Origin: Paracoccaceae bacterium
Lineage (GTDB): Bacteria; Pseudomonadota; Alphaproteobacteria; Rhodobacterales; Rhodobacteraceae
Reading direction: 5' to 3'
DNA: 64,000 bases
NCBI GenBank assembly: GCA_027489375.1
Contig: JAIXZW010000005.1
Span: 1-64,000 of the forward strand
Shown: positions 8,256-18,100 of the stretch, in pieces
Layout: each line of letters begins with the position of its first letter
Numbering within the stretch: the first letter of the stretch is position 1
The notes under the pieces: generated by a model
Seen by the model: only the letters and a program-made list of their open reading frames with translations
Databases searched by the model: none
Told to the model about the DNA's origin: nothing
Program-made: the position numbers and the translations under genes

Positions 8256-9390
8256 GCACGCCCCCCCCCGATTGCCGCCCGTGCCGCGCTTGCCCGCCAA
8301 GGCTTTCGTCGATCCGGCCAAAGGTTGCCAAGGCCTGCCCCACGACCTGATCCATGTTGTAATAGCGATAGGTCGCCAGCCGCCCCACGAACCACACATC
8401 CGGCGTCGCCGCGGCCAAAGCCTCGTAGCGCTTGAACAAGGCCTCGTTCTCGGGGCGCGGCACGGGGTAATAGGGGTCGCCCTCGGCCATCGGATATTCA
8501 TAGGTCAGGCTCGTCTTCGGATGCACCTGCCCCGTCAGGTGCTTGTACTCCGTGATCCGCGTGTAGGCTTCCGTCTGCGGATAATTCACCGTCCCCACGG
8601 GCTGCGCCCATTCCCGATCCTCGGTCACATGCTCGAAGCGGAGCGAGCGATAGGGCAACCGCCCCAGCCGGAAGTCGAAGAATTCGTCGATGGGTCCGGT
8701 ATAGACCGTCCGCGCCGCCAGTCCCCGATCCTTCAGCGCGCGGTAATCCACGCCCAGCCGGACCTCGATCTTGGGATGGTCGAGCATCCGCCCGAACATC
8801 GCCGTATAGCCCGCCTTCGGCATCTGCTGGTAGGTGTCGGTGAAATAACGGTCGTCGCGGTTGGTCCGCGTCGGGATCCGCGCCGTGACCGATTTGGCAA
8901 GCTCGGAGGGATCAAGCCCCCATTGCTTGCGCGTGTAGCCACGGAAGAATTTCTCGTAAAGCTCCCGCCCCACGGTCGAAACCACCACATCCTCCGAGGT
9001 TTCGATCTTCGCCACAGGCTCGCGCACGCCCTCGAGCCAGCGCTCCATACCCGCACTGTCCAGCCCCATCCCGTAAAGCCGGTTCACGGTGTCAAGGTTG
9101 ATGGGGATCGGCAAAAGCATCCCGTCCACCATCGCCAGAACGCGGTGCTCGTAGGGCCGCCATTCGGTGAACCGGCCGAGGTATTCGACGATGGCCGCCG
9201 AGTTGGTGTGAAAGATATGCGGCCCGTAGCGGTGGATCATCAGCCCCGCATCGTCCAGATGGTCATAGGCATTGCCCGCGATATGCGGGCGGCGGTCGAT
9301 GACCAGCACCCGCTCGCCCCGCTGTGTCGCGATCCGTTCCGCAATCACCGATCCGGCGAAACCCGCCCCCACCACCAACCAGTCATGCAT
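8245..9390 (-). CDS. glf: UDP-galactopyranose mutase
   Basis: The 381-residue flavoenzyme converts UDP-galactopyranose to UDP-galactofuranose using reduced FAD. The N-terminal FAD-binding motif VVGAGFAGSVIAERIA, the family motif YGPHIFHT (about residues 55-62), KFFRGYTRKQWGLDPSEL and the C-terminal FVGRLATYRYYNMDQV are all present. Length is typical (about 370-390). It lies between a glycosyltransferase gene upstream (8-nt overlap) and the GH1-like gene downstream (11-nt overlap). This implies that the organism puts galactofuranose, or a related furanose, into a surface glycan or small glycoconjugate. Confidence 0.95.
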   Translation of the reverse strand: MHDWLVVGAGFAGSVIAERIATQRGERVLVIDRRPHIAGNAYDHLDDAGLMIHRYGPHIFHTNSAAIVEYLGRFTEWRPYEHRVLAMVDGMLLPIPINLDTVNRLYGMGLDSAGMERWLEGVREPVAKIETSEDVVVSTVGRELYEKFFRGYTRKQWGLDPSELAKSVTARIPTRTNRDDRYFTDTYQQMPKAGYTAMFGRMLDHPKIEVRLGVDYRALKDRGLAARTVYTGPIDEFFDFRLGRLPYRSLRFEHVTEDREWAQPVGTVNYPQTEAYTRITEYKHLTGQVHPKTSLTYEYPMAEGDPYYPVPRPENEALFKRYEALAAATPDVWFVGRLATYRYYNMDQVVGQALATFGRIDESLGGQARHGRQSGGGVHAG

Positions 9391-10579
9391 CCGAAGCCTC
9401 CAGACCCGAGGTCGGGGTCAGGGGCTTCAACCCGCGCGGCAGATGGGCGCGCTTTCTCTGGGCCACGCGGGCAAGCTCCGCCTGCATCCCCTCCCATGTC
9501 GCATCCCAGCTCGTCGTCGCCAGATGCCGGTCCACCGCCGACAGCCACGCAGGCGCGGGCTTCTTCAGCAAGGCCGCAACCGCCGCCGTGACCGCCTCTG
9601 CCCCTTCGGCAATCTCGACCAGCCGCCCCGCGCCATAGCCCCGCACCACATCGGGCACGGGCGTGGACATCAGCGGCAATCCCGCGGCAAGGAATTCCGG
9701 CGTCTTGGTGGGGCTGATGAAACGCGTCGACCCGTTCAGCGCAAATGGCATCCAGCCCGCATCCCAGTTGGCCATGTAGCTCGGCAACTGCGCATAGGGT
9801 TTCGACCCCAGCCAATGCACATTGGGCAGACGCGGCAGGCTGCCCGCGTCGATCTTCACCACCGGACCCAGCATGACGAACTGCACGCCGGGCAGCCGCG
9901 CCGCGACCGCGCCCACCAGCGCCACATCCATCCGCTCGTCGATCACCCCGAAGAACCCGACCCGCGGATGCCCGATCCCCCGCTGGTCCTCGGGGTCCGG
10001 CAAGGCCCCCCGCGCCCGCCCGAAATGCGCGGCATCCACGCTCGAGGGAAAGGCAAAGACGCGCGGGTGCCTGTCGCGCTTGGCCTCGTAAAGGCTCATC
10101 CCGCCCGCAAAGACCACATCGGCCCGCCGGAACAACCGCTCCTCGCTCGCCCGCAACCCCGGCGGCGGATCGCGAAAGGCCGACAACTCGTCCATGCAGT
10201 CATAGACGGTGACATCGGCGGCCAGATGTCCGGCGAAATCCATCGCCATCGGCGTGTAATACCAGACGACCAACTGCCCGTGCGGCGTCTTGCGCACCAG
10301 CCCGTCCACCAGCGACTTCAGCGCCGCGCCCGCATCCTGACAATCGGCGGGAAGGACCGGAGTCGCCACCCGCACCCCCGACCTGTCGGCCCTGATCCGC
10401 AGGCTCGGCCAGCGCGCGGCCTCGCGGACCGGCTCCTCGAAATAGATGACGTCATGCTCCGCCGCCGCCCGCGTCATCAGATGCTGGGGCCGCTGGAACA
10501 CAAAGTCCCACCGCAGATGCGAAAGGCAAAGGATAAGGCTTTTCGGGCGTGGCCGCGCAAAGGCCGTTGGCGTGTCCAT
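9383..10579 (-). CDS. Glycosyltransferase (GT-B type, group 1-like)
   Basis: The 398-residue cytosolic protein begins with SLILCLSHLRWDFVFQRPQHLM, an opening typical of glycosyltransferases found next to UDP-galactopyranose mutase. A second Rossmann half is marked by HPRVGFFGVIDERMD, and the donor-binding region by FISPTKTPEFLAAGLPLMSTP. I chose the ATG at 10579. In-frame sequence upstream crosses the dispersed repeat region and has no protein character. As first gene of the three-gene cassette it probably uses the furanose donor made by Glf. The acceptor is unknown. Confidence 0.85.
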   Translation of the reverse strand: MDTPTAFARPRPKSLILCLSHLRWDFVFQRPQHLMTRAAAEHDVIYFEEPVREAARWPSLRIRADRSGVRVATPVLPADCQDAGAALKSLVDGLVRKTPHGQLVVWYYTPMAMDFAGHLAADVTVYDCMDELSAFRDPPPGLRASEERLFRRADVVFAGGMSLYEAKRDRHPRVFAFPSSVDAAHFGRARGALPDPEDQRGIGHPRVGFFGVIDERMDVALVGAVAARLPGVQFVMLGPVVKIDAGSLPRLPNVHWLGSKPYAQLPSYMANWDAGWMPFALNGSTRFISPTKTPEFLAAGLPLMSTPVPDVVRGYGAGRLVEIAEGAEAVTAAVAALLKKPAPAWLSAVDRHLATTSWDATWEGMQAELARVAQRKRAHLPRGLKPLTPTSGLEASDA

Positions 10580-10740
10580 CGGCAGACTCCGGTCGCTAGG
10601 GGGGATGTATCGTGCCCCCTCAACCGGATGCGGCGGCCTTGGTTCCGCCCGCCTTGGCCACCCCGTGGCGCCCTCGGCGACAAAACGCCACCCAAGCCCA
10701 TGACGCACAAGGCTTTCCGCGCGGGACCGCCCCGCCCCAT

Positions 10741-10794
10741 CCCTTCACCTTGGCGCAAATACTCGCGGGGGGCGCGGGGGGCAGCCGCCCCCCG
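10741..10794 (+). repeat. Dispersed intergenic palindromic repeat, copy 4
   Basis: Plus-strand copy with head CCTTCACCTTGGCGCAAATA, then CTCGC, a G-run and the hairpin GGGGGGC-AGCC-GCCCCCC. It lies between the end of epmA (10813) and the glycosyltransferase start. epmA mRNA would enter the hairpin first. Confidence 0.7.
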
Positions 10795-10812
10795 CCTGTC
10801 CCGCAGGCTCCG

Positions 10813-11850
10813 TCAGGGCGCGACCGGCACCCAGATCACATCGTCGATCCGCGGCGCGCCCGTCGCCAGCATCACCAGACGGTCGAAGCCCAGCGCGATG
10901 CCGCTCGCATCCGGCATATGCGCAAGGGCGGCAAGGAAATCCTCGTCCAGCGGATAACGCTCGCCGTAAACCCGCTCCTTCTCGTCCATCTCAAGGCCGA
11001 AGCGCCGCCGCTGCTCGCCCGCATTGGTCAACTCGCCGAACCCGTTGGCCAGTTCCACCCCGCAGGCATAGACCTCGAACCGCTCCGCCACGCGGCCATC
11101 CCCCGCCACGGGCCGCGCCAGCGCCGCCTCTGCCGCAGGGTAACGGTCCAGCACCGTCACCCGCCCCATCCCGAGCTGCGGCTCCACCCGCTCGCCCAGC
11201 ACGCGGCTCAGCATGTCCGACCATGTGTCATCCTCGGCCACCCGCAGCCCGATCCCCGCGACCTGCGCCCGCAGCGCCTCGGCATCGGTCGCCCCGTCCG
11301 GCCCGATCGTCGCCAAGAGGTCCACCCCTGCATGGCGCTGGAAGGCTTCCGCCACGCTCAACCGCTCATAGGGCTGGAACGGGTCGCACTCCCGCCCGCG
11401 AAAGCGCAAGGCATCCGACCCCGCCGCCCGCACCGCCAGCCGCAGGAACTCTGCCGTATCCTCCATCAGCACGGTGTAATCCTCACCCGCCCGATACCAT
11501 TCGAGCATGGTGAATTCGGGGCTGTGCAGCGCCCCCCGCTCGCGGTTGCGCCAGACATGGGCAAAGGCCGCGATCCGCGTCTCCCCCGCCGCCAACAGCT
11601 TCTTCATCGCGAACTCGGGGCTGGTGTGCAGATACATCCGCCGCCCCGCGCCATCGTTCCCGATCGCCTCGGTGGCAAAGGCGTGCAGATGCGCCTCGTT
11701 GCCCGGACTGACCTGCAAGGCCACGGGGTCCACCTCGACGAAATCCCGCTCCGCCAGCCAACCCCGGATCGCGGCCTGGATCCGGTTCCGCGCCAGAAGC
11801 ACCCCGCGCCGGTCCTGATGCCGCGCCCTGTCCCACCACGCCGTTTCCAT
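10813..11850 (-). CDS. epmA: Elongation factor P--(R)-beta-lysine ligase
   Basis: The 345-residue protein is a class II lysyl-tRNA-synthetase-like enzyme without the anticodon-binding domain. It activates (R)-beta-lysine and attaches it to a lysine of EF-P, relieving ribosome stalling at proline runs. Motif 2 (AHVWRNRERGALHSPEFTM) and motif 3 (ASGIALGFDRLVML) are clear, and the length is typical of EpmA rather than LysS (about 500). It is divergent from efp, its substrate, with a 115-bp gap. The partner lysine 2,3-aminomutase gene (epmB) is not in the window. The ATG at 11850 is chosen because the family starts near this point. Confidence 0.92.
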   Translation of the reverse strand: METAWWDRARHQDRRGVLLARNRIQAAIRGWLAERDFVEVDPVALQVSPGNEAHLHAFATEAIGNDGAGRRMYLHTSPEFAMKKLLAAGETRIAAFAHVWRNRERGALHSPEFTMLEWYRAGEDYTVLMEDTAEFLRLAVRAAGSDALRFRGRECDPFQPYERLSVAEAFQRHAGVDLLATIGPDGATDAEALRAQVAGIGLRVAEDDTWSDMLSRVLGERVEPQLGMGRVTVLDRYPAAEAALARPVAGDGRVAERFEVYACGVELANGFGELTNAGEQRRRFGLEMDEKERVYGERYPLDEDFLAALAHMPDASGIALGFDRLVMLATGAPRIDDVIWVPVAP

Positions 11851-11965
11851 CGCTTCCCGCTTTCGGTTTGAGATTTCCCGCAAGATGCGCTAGATGCCGC
11901 GCCAGCATAGTGAAACACGGGCCGCAAATACGCGCCCCAGTCCGAAACCGCAAGGAAACGACCCC

Positions 11966-12532
11966 GTGAAAGTCATCGCCTCCTCCCTCCGCAAGGGCAA
12001 CGTCGTCGAGATGGACGGCAAGCTCTACGCCGTGCTCAAAGCCGAAAACTTCCACCCCGGCAAAGGCACGCCCACCACCTCCGTGGACATGCGCCGCATT
12101 TCCGACGGGGTGAAGGTCGCGGAACGCTGGCGCACGACCGAGATGGTGGAAAAAGCCACCGTCGACGAACGCGAATACGACTTCCTCTACAGCGACGGCG
12201 AAGGCTTCCACTTCATGGAGCCGGTAAGCTACGAGCAGATCACCGTCTCTCCCGATGTGGTGGGCGAGGACGACGTCTTCCTGTCCGAAGGCATCAAGGT
12301 CTATCTGAAAACCTTCGAAGGTGTGGCCATCGCGCTCGAACTGCCGCAAAAAGTCACCGTCGAAATCACCGAGACGGAACCCGTGGTGAAGGGCCAGACC
12401 GCTTCTTCGTCGTACAAGCCCGCCATGTGCTCGAACGGCGTGCGCGTCATGGTCCCGCCGCATATCGGCGCGGGCACGCGCATCATCATCAATACCGAAG
12501 ACCGCTCCTACGTGGAACGCGCCCGCGACTGA
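11966..12532 (+). CDS. efp: Translation elongation factor P
   Basis: The 188-residue protein promotes peptide bond formation at polyproline stretches on the ribosome. The three OB/KOW-like domains are full length. The loop FHPGKGTP presents Lys33, the residue that EpmA beta-lysylates. C-terminal signature segments include [21 protein letters not shown]. The start is GTG at 11966, preceded by AAGGAA 9 nt upstream. In-frame sequence before it has no family match. A hairpin terminator follows at 12561-12582. Divergence from epmA suggests co-expression from a shared intergenic region. Confidence 0.97.
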   Translation: MKVIASSLRKGNVVEMDGKLYAVLKAENFHPGKGTPTTSVDMRRISDGVKVAERWRTTEMVEKATVDEREYDFLYSDGEGFHFMEPVSYEQITVSPDVVGEDDVFLSEGIKVYLKTFEGVAIALELPQKVTVEITETEPVVKGQTASSSYKPAMCSNGVRVMVPPHIGAGTRIIINTEDRSYVERARD

Positions 12533-12560
12533 CCGCCTGCGGCTTCGACCAGATGCGATA

Positions 12561-12590
12561 CGGGCGCCCTGCGGGGCGCCCGTTGTCATT
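12561..12590 (+). terminator. Rho-independent terminator of efp
   Basis: Perfect 9-bp arms CGGGCGCCC and GGGCGCCCG with a TGCG tetraloop are followed by TTGTCATT. It lies 28 nt after the efp stop codon. Confidence 0.75.
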
Positions 12591-12668
12591 CAGGAGGTCG
12601 GCCAGCGGGGTCGGGCAGTGTGGTCGGGCAGCGGGATCGCGCAGGGGAATCGGGGCGGAAGCCTGCCC

Positions 12669-13145
12669 CTATGCGTCGTGGTCCGGTGCCTTGCCCGAAG
12701 GCGCAAGATAGGGCCGCGTCACGTCCTGCAAGGTCACGTCCAGCGCCTCCACCTCCAGCGCCACCGCACCGTCACCGGCAAGCACCAGCGTCAGAACGCC
12801 CGTCCCGTCCTCCCCCGCGGCCCAGTCGAGCGACAGGAGCGACAGCACCAGATCCTTCGCGCCGCGATCGAAGCCGAACGACCGTACCGCCCGCACGTCG
12901 TCCACGACGAGAATCGAGCGCACGCGCTCATAGCCCCGCCCTGCGGCCTCGGCGGCGGGGCGGTCCTCCCAGCGGAAGCGGTTGAGCAGCAGCGCAAACC
13001 GCCGCTGCCGCGCCTGCCAGGCCATGTCCTGCGACTGGAACACGGCGTCCTGCACCAACGCCGAGATGACGGGCAAATCCTCAGCCCCCTCGGCCCTCAG
13101 CCGGAGCGGGGTTTCCTCGCCATCCTCGAAGCGTGCATCCGCCAT
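12669..13145 (-). CDS. DUF2948 family protein
   Basis: This 158-residue acidic soluble protein matches the DUF2948 family, which in alphaproteobacteria is habitually found directly after murA. It contains SALVQDAVFQSQDMAW and FALLLNRFRWED segments typical of the family. The function is unknown. The start codon shares one base with the murA stop (TGATG), so translation is coupled. No catalytic motif or membrane segment is visible. Confidence 0.85.
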   Translation of the reverse strand: MADARFEDGEETPLRLRAEGAEDLPVISALVQDAVFQSQDMAWQARQRRFALLLNRFRWEDRPAAEAAGRGYERVRSILVVDDVRAVRSFGFDRGAKDLVLSLLSLDWAAGEDGTGVLTLVLAGDGAVALEVEALDVTLQDVTRPYLAPSGKAPDHDA

Positions 13146-14416
13146 CAGTTGCCCTTGATCCGTTCGATCTTTGCGCCACAGGCCGAAAGCTTTTCCTCGA
13201 CCCGCTCATATCCGCGGTCAAGGTGGTAAACGCGATTGACCACCGTTTCCCCCTCGGCCGCAAGCCCCGCGAGGATCAGGCTCACGCTCGCCCGCAGGTC
13301 CGTCGCCATCACCGGCGCGCCCTTCAGCTTCGACACCCCCGTCACCGTGGCCGTCCCGCCATGCACGTCGATCTTGGCCCCCATGCGGATCAGCTCCGGC
13401 GCATGCATGAAACGGTTCTCGAAGATCTTTTCTTCCAGCACCGAAACCCCGTCCGCGGTGCAAAGCAGCGCCATCATCTGCGCCTGCAGGTCGGTCGGGA
13501 AACCGGGGAAAGGCTCCGTCGTCACATCCACCGCCCTGACCCGCCCGTTCTTGCGCGACACTTTCAGCCCGCGCTCGGTCTCCGTCACCGAAATGCCTGC
13601 CGCATCCAGCTTTTCGGCAAAGGCCCCGACCAGCGCGATCCGCCCGCCCAGACACTCCACCTCGCCGCCGCAGATCGCCGGAACCAGCATATAGGTTCCC
13701 AATTCGATCCGGTCGGTCACGACGGGATGGGTCGCGCCATGCAGCCGGTCCACCCCCTGGATGGTGATGGTCGACGTGCCTTCACCCTCGATCTCGGCCC
13801 CCATCTTGCGAAGGCATTGCGCAAGGTCGACGATCTCCGGCTCGCGCGCGGCATTCTTCAGGACGGTCGTGCCCTTGGCCAGCGTTGCTGCCATCAGCGC
13901 ATTCTCCGTCGCCCCGACCGAGACGAAGGGAAACTCGACGACCGCCCCCTTCAGCCGCCCGCCGGGCGCCTTGGCATGGACATAGCCGTCCCGCAGATCA
14001 AGCTCCGCCCCCATCGCCTCCAGCGCCTTGAGGTGCAGGTCCACAGGCCGCGCCCCGATGGCGCAGCCCCCGGGAAGCGAGACGACCGCATGCCCGTCCC
14101 GCGCCAGCATCGGACCAAGGACGAGGATCGACGCCCGCATCTTGCGCACGATGTCGTAATCCGCCGTATGGTTGGCGATGCTGTGCGAGGACATGGCCAG
14201 CACCAGCCCGTCCTGCAAGCTCGCCACTTCCGCGCCAAGCGATTGCAGAAGCTGCGTCATGGTGCGGATGTCCGAAAGCCGCGGCGCATTGGTCAGCGTC
14301 AGCGGCTCTTCGGACAGAAGCGTCGCGGGCATCAGCGTAAGACAGGCGTTCTTGGCCCCCGCGATCGGGATCACCCCGTTCAACGCGCCATTGCCCTTGA
14401 CCAGAATCGAATCCAT
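13145..14416 (-). CDS. murA: UDP-N-acetylglucosamine 1-carboxyvinyltransferase
   Basis: The 423-residue enzyme transfers enolpyruvate from PEP to UDP-GlcNAc, the first committed step of peptidoglycan synthesis. The catalytic loop cysteine (C118 in [16 protein letters not shown]) is present, so fosfomycin sensitivity at this residue is expected. The N-terminal [15 protein letters not shown] and the C-terminal [20 protein letters not shown] are standard. Full length. Its stop overlaps the DUF2948 start. A 59-residue gene lies 12 nt upstream in the same direction, so the three may form one operon. Confidence 0.97.
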   Translation of the reverse strand: MDSILVKGNGALNGVIPIAGAKNACLTLMPATLLSEEPLTLTNAPRLSDIRTMTQLLQSLGAEVASLQDGLVLAMSSHSIANHTADYDIVRKMRASILVLGPMLARDGHAVVSLPGGCAIGARPVDLHLKALEAMGAELDLRDGYVHAKAPGGRLKGAVVEFPFVSVGATENALMAATLAKGTTVLKNAAREPEIVDLAQCLRKMGAEIEGEGTSTITIQGVDRLHGATHPVVTDRIELGTYMLVPAICGGEVECLGGRIALVGAFAEKLDAAGISVTETERGLKVSRKNGRVRAVDVTTEPFPGFPTDLQAQMMALLCTADGVSVLEEKIFENRFMHAPELIRMGAKIDVHGGTATVTGVSKLKGAPVMATDLRASVSLILAGLAAEGETVVNRVYHLDRGYERVEEKLSACGAKIERIKGN

Positions 14417-14428
14417 GTGCCGCCTGCC

Positions 14429-14608
14429 TCACTCGGTCCCAAGTTCACCGTCACGGACGGCCCCGCCCTGTTCCCCCTTGGCACGCGCCTGCGCCTTGCG
14501 CTTGGCCATATTGGCCTTGAGCGCCGCCTTGAGCCGGTCCTCGCGCGACGGCTTGGCCGTGGCGCGCGCGGGCTGTGCAGCTTGCGTAACTTCGGGTTTC
14601 GGGTTCAT
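14429..14608 (-). CDS. Small basic protein upstream of murA
   Basis: A 59-codon frame runs from ATG at 14608 (RBS GAGGGGGG just upstream) to TGA at 14429, ending 12 nt before the murA start. The product is Ala/Lys/Arg rich. It has a disordered N terminus, then REDRLKAALKANMAKRKAQA, which should form one basic amphipathic helix. I recall similar short proteins before murA in other Rhodobacteraceae but no assigned function. Good RBS, codon use like the neighbours and tight spacing support it. Confidence 0.7.
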   Translation of the reverse strand: MNPKPEVTQAAQPARATAKPSREDRLKAALKANMAKRKAQARAKGEQGGAVRDGELGTE

Positions 14609-14787
14609 GCCCCCCCTCTATACGAAGCGTCAAAGCGGGTCCAGATTGCATGCTCACCCCCGCCTTCACCCGCCACGACGTGGTGGTCCCCCGCCCCCCG
14701 CCCCGAAGCCGCACAAGGCCAACCCGCCCCCGAAACCACCCGCGCCACACAGTCGGCGCAAAGCGCAGATTTCCCCCAGATTTTCAC

Positions 14788-14814
14788 TTGCACCCATTTC
14801 CGAATACGTCTAAT
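14788..14814 (+). promoter_or_regulatory. Possible tRNA-Thr promoter
   Basis: TTGCAC (14788-14793) and TCTAAT (14809-14814) resemble -35 and -10 boxes, and lie in the only A/T-rich patch before tRNA-Thr. The spacing of 15 nt is short, so the assignment is tentative. Transcription would start about 30 nt before the tRNA. Confidence 0.35.
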
Positions 14815-14853
14815 CACCCGCCACGCCAGCGGGCCACCCGCACCGGCACCGGC

Positions 14854-14928
<75 letters not shown>

Positions 14929-15165
14929 TCCATCCCCTTGATATCGCAAGCATCTGCCCGGCAAGTGTTTCGGCCGCCCCACTTGGGCATTCGGGTCGTG
15001 CGGACGGGGCATGGGATGCCGGGAAGCCAAGCTCGGGCGAAACGGCGCTCCCCCGATCCACCGAAGCCTTCCGTCCGGCGCATCCCGGCCATACCCCGTT
15101 GACGCCCCTCGCATTTCCCGCAACGGTTGCAGCCGTAGTGTGTGTTTCGATGTGCGAGTGTCCCC

Positions 15166-18100
15166 GTGTCCCAAATCCTGATCAACCAGTACCTCTCCGA
15201 ACTCGACCGCATCAAGGTCATGTCGGGGTCGCTGTCCGAGCAGATCATCAGGGAAGCGTTCAAGGACCTCCTCAAGACATGGTCCCGCCAGCAGGGTCTG
15301 GTCTTCCTTGCCGAATTCGGGCTGACCTCGAACCAGAAGACCCCGATCCGTCCCGATGGCACCATCCTGCACGACCTCCGCGTTCCCTTGGGCTACTGGG
15401 AGGCCAAGGACACCGCCGATGACCTCGACACCGAGATCGCCAAAAAGTTCCGCAAGGGCTACCCCCAGGACAACATCATCTTCGAGAACTCCTCGACCGC
15501 CGTCCTGATCCAGAACCGCACCGAGGCCATGCGTTGCAGCATGACCGACACCCGCGAACTCGAACGGCTGCTCAACCTGTTCTTCGGCTACGAGCGCCCC
15601 GAAATCGCCGAGTTCCGCCGCGCCGTCAGCCAGTTCCAGACCGACCTTCCCGCCATCCTGACCGCCCTGCGCGACCGCATCGACACCGCCTACGCCACCA
15701 ACCCCGGCTTCCGCACCGCAGCCGACAGCTTCCTCGCCCATGCCAAGGACACCATCAACCCGACCCTGACCGAAGCCGATGTGCGCGAGATGCTGATCCA
15801 GCACATCCTGACCGAGGAAATCTTCACCCAGGTCTTCGATGGCGGGCAGTTCCACCGCGAGAACAACATCGCCAAGGAACTGTTCAAGCTTGAGGCCGAG
15901 TTCTTCACGGGCGCGGTCAAGTGGGAGACGTTGCGCGTCCTGCAACCCTATTACGCCGCGATCCGCGCCAACGCCGCCCAGATCACCAGCCATTCCGAGA
16001 AGCAGACCTTCCTCAAGGCGATCTACGAAGGCTTCTACAAGGTCTACAACCCCAAGGCCGCCGACCGCCTCGGCGTGGTCTACACCCCGAACGAGATCGT
16101 CCGCTTCATGATCGAAGGGGCCGACTGGCTGTGCCACAAACACTTCGGCAAGAACCTGATCGACCACGGCGTGGAAATCCTCGACCCTGCCACGGGGACG
16201 GGAACCTTCATCTGCGAACTCCTCGACTATTTCAGGGGCCAGCCCGAAAAGCTGCGCCACAAGTACAAGGAAGAGCTTCACGCGAACGAGGTCGCGATCC
16301 TGCCCTACTACGTGGCGAACCTGAACATCGAAGCCACCTATGCCGCCGTGGCGGGGCAGTATGCCGAGTTCCCGAACCTCTGCTTTGTCGACACGCTCGA
16401 CAACGTGGCGGGCTTGGGCATCAAGTCGGGCTACCAGCATGACCTGTTCGCGGGGCTGACCGACGAAAACGTCGAGAGGGTCAAGCGCCAGAACAAGCGC
16501 AAGATATCCGTCATCATCGGCAACCCGCCCTACAACGCCAACCAGCAGAACGAGAACGACAACAACAAGAACCGCGCCTATCCCCGCATCGACGACCTGA
16601 TCAAGCGCAGCTTCGTCAAGCTCTCGACCGCGCAGAAGACCAAGGTCTACGACATGTACGCCCGCTTCTTCCGCTGGTCGTTTGACCGTCTGCACGATGA
16701 CGGGGTGATCGCCTTCATCACCAACCGCAGCTTCATCGACAGCCGCACCTTCGACGGCTTCCGCCGCTTCGTCGGGATGGAGTTCTCCGAGGTCTACGTG
16801 GTCGACCTTGGCGGCGATGTGCGGGCCAACCCCAAGCTGTCAGGCACCAGGCACAACGTCTTCGGCATCCAGACAGGGGTGGCGATTGCCTTCCTTGTGA
16901 AGCGGCGCGGCAAGGCGGGTCAGGGATGCCGCATCCACTACGCCCGAAGGCCGGAGTTCGACACGGCAGAGGACAAGCTGGCGTGGCTGGGGAACAATGC
17001 GGCCTCGAAGGTTGCCTTTGATCGTGTTGAAGCCGACGCCGCACATAGCTGGATCAACCAACAAGAAAACCATTGGGGCGATCTTCTTCCACTGGTCGAC
17101 AAGCGGACCAAGGCAGGAAAGGTGCGCGGACAGGACAGGGCTATTCTGAAGCTTTTCTCAAGCGGCCTGAAAACCAACCGCGATGAATGGGTCTATGATT
17201 TCGCGCCAGAGACGCTCATGAAGAAGACTTCATACTTCTTGGATCGTTTCAACGCGCAAATACAGCGTGGCACGAAAAATGACGACGATCTGGATTATTC
17301 GATCAAATGGAGCAGCGGCCTGAAAGCCCAAAAAGGCCAAATTGATCTTCGTGCGGACGCAGTGCGAAACAGCCTCTGGCGACCGTATTGCAAGAAGAGC
17401 TTCTACGCGGAACGGAAACTGTCAGACCGTGTGACGGAATTGCACGAGAGGATATTCGGAAAAAGGCTAGATAAATCCAATCGCTCAATTCTGATTTCAG
17501 GGCTGTCTTCGGCGAAGCCCTTCCAAGCGTTGGCCGTTGATGGCCTCGCTGATTACGAAGCGGTTGAAAAGTCCAACCTACTTCCGAGAGTTCGCATGTC
17601 TGCGGACGGCGAAATTCACGACAACATCACCGACTGGGCGCTCACCAAGTTCACCGCCCACTACGGCAAGCCCGCCAAGATCACCAAGGATGACATCTTC
17701 CACTACGTCTACGCCGTCCTGCACGATCCGATCTACCGCGAGACCTATGCCCAGAACCTCAGGCGCGAACTGCCGCGCATTCCCCTTTACCCCGACTTCG
17801 GCCAATGGGCCGCGTGGGGCCGGCACCTGATGGCCCTGCATATCGGGTATGAGGCCGTCGATCCTTGGCCGCTCACACGGACCGACACGCCCGACACCAG
17901 ATCCCGCGCCGCTGGCCTTGCCCCCAAATGCATCCTCAAGGCCGACCCGCAGTCAGGCACCATCACCCTCGACAGCGAAACCCGCCTGTCAGGCATCCCG
18001 CCAGAGGCATGGACCTACCGCCTCGGCAACCGCTCGGCGCTCGACTGGATACTCGACCAGCACAAGGAAAAGACCCCCAAAGACCCCACCATCCGCGACC

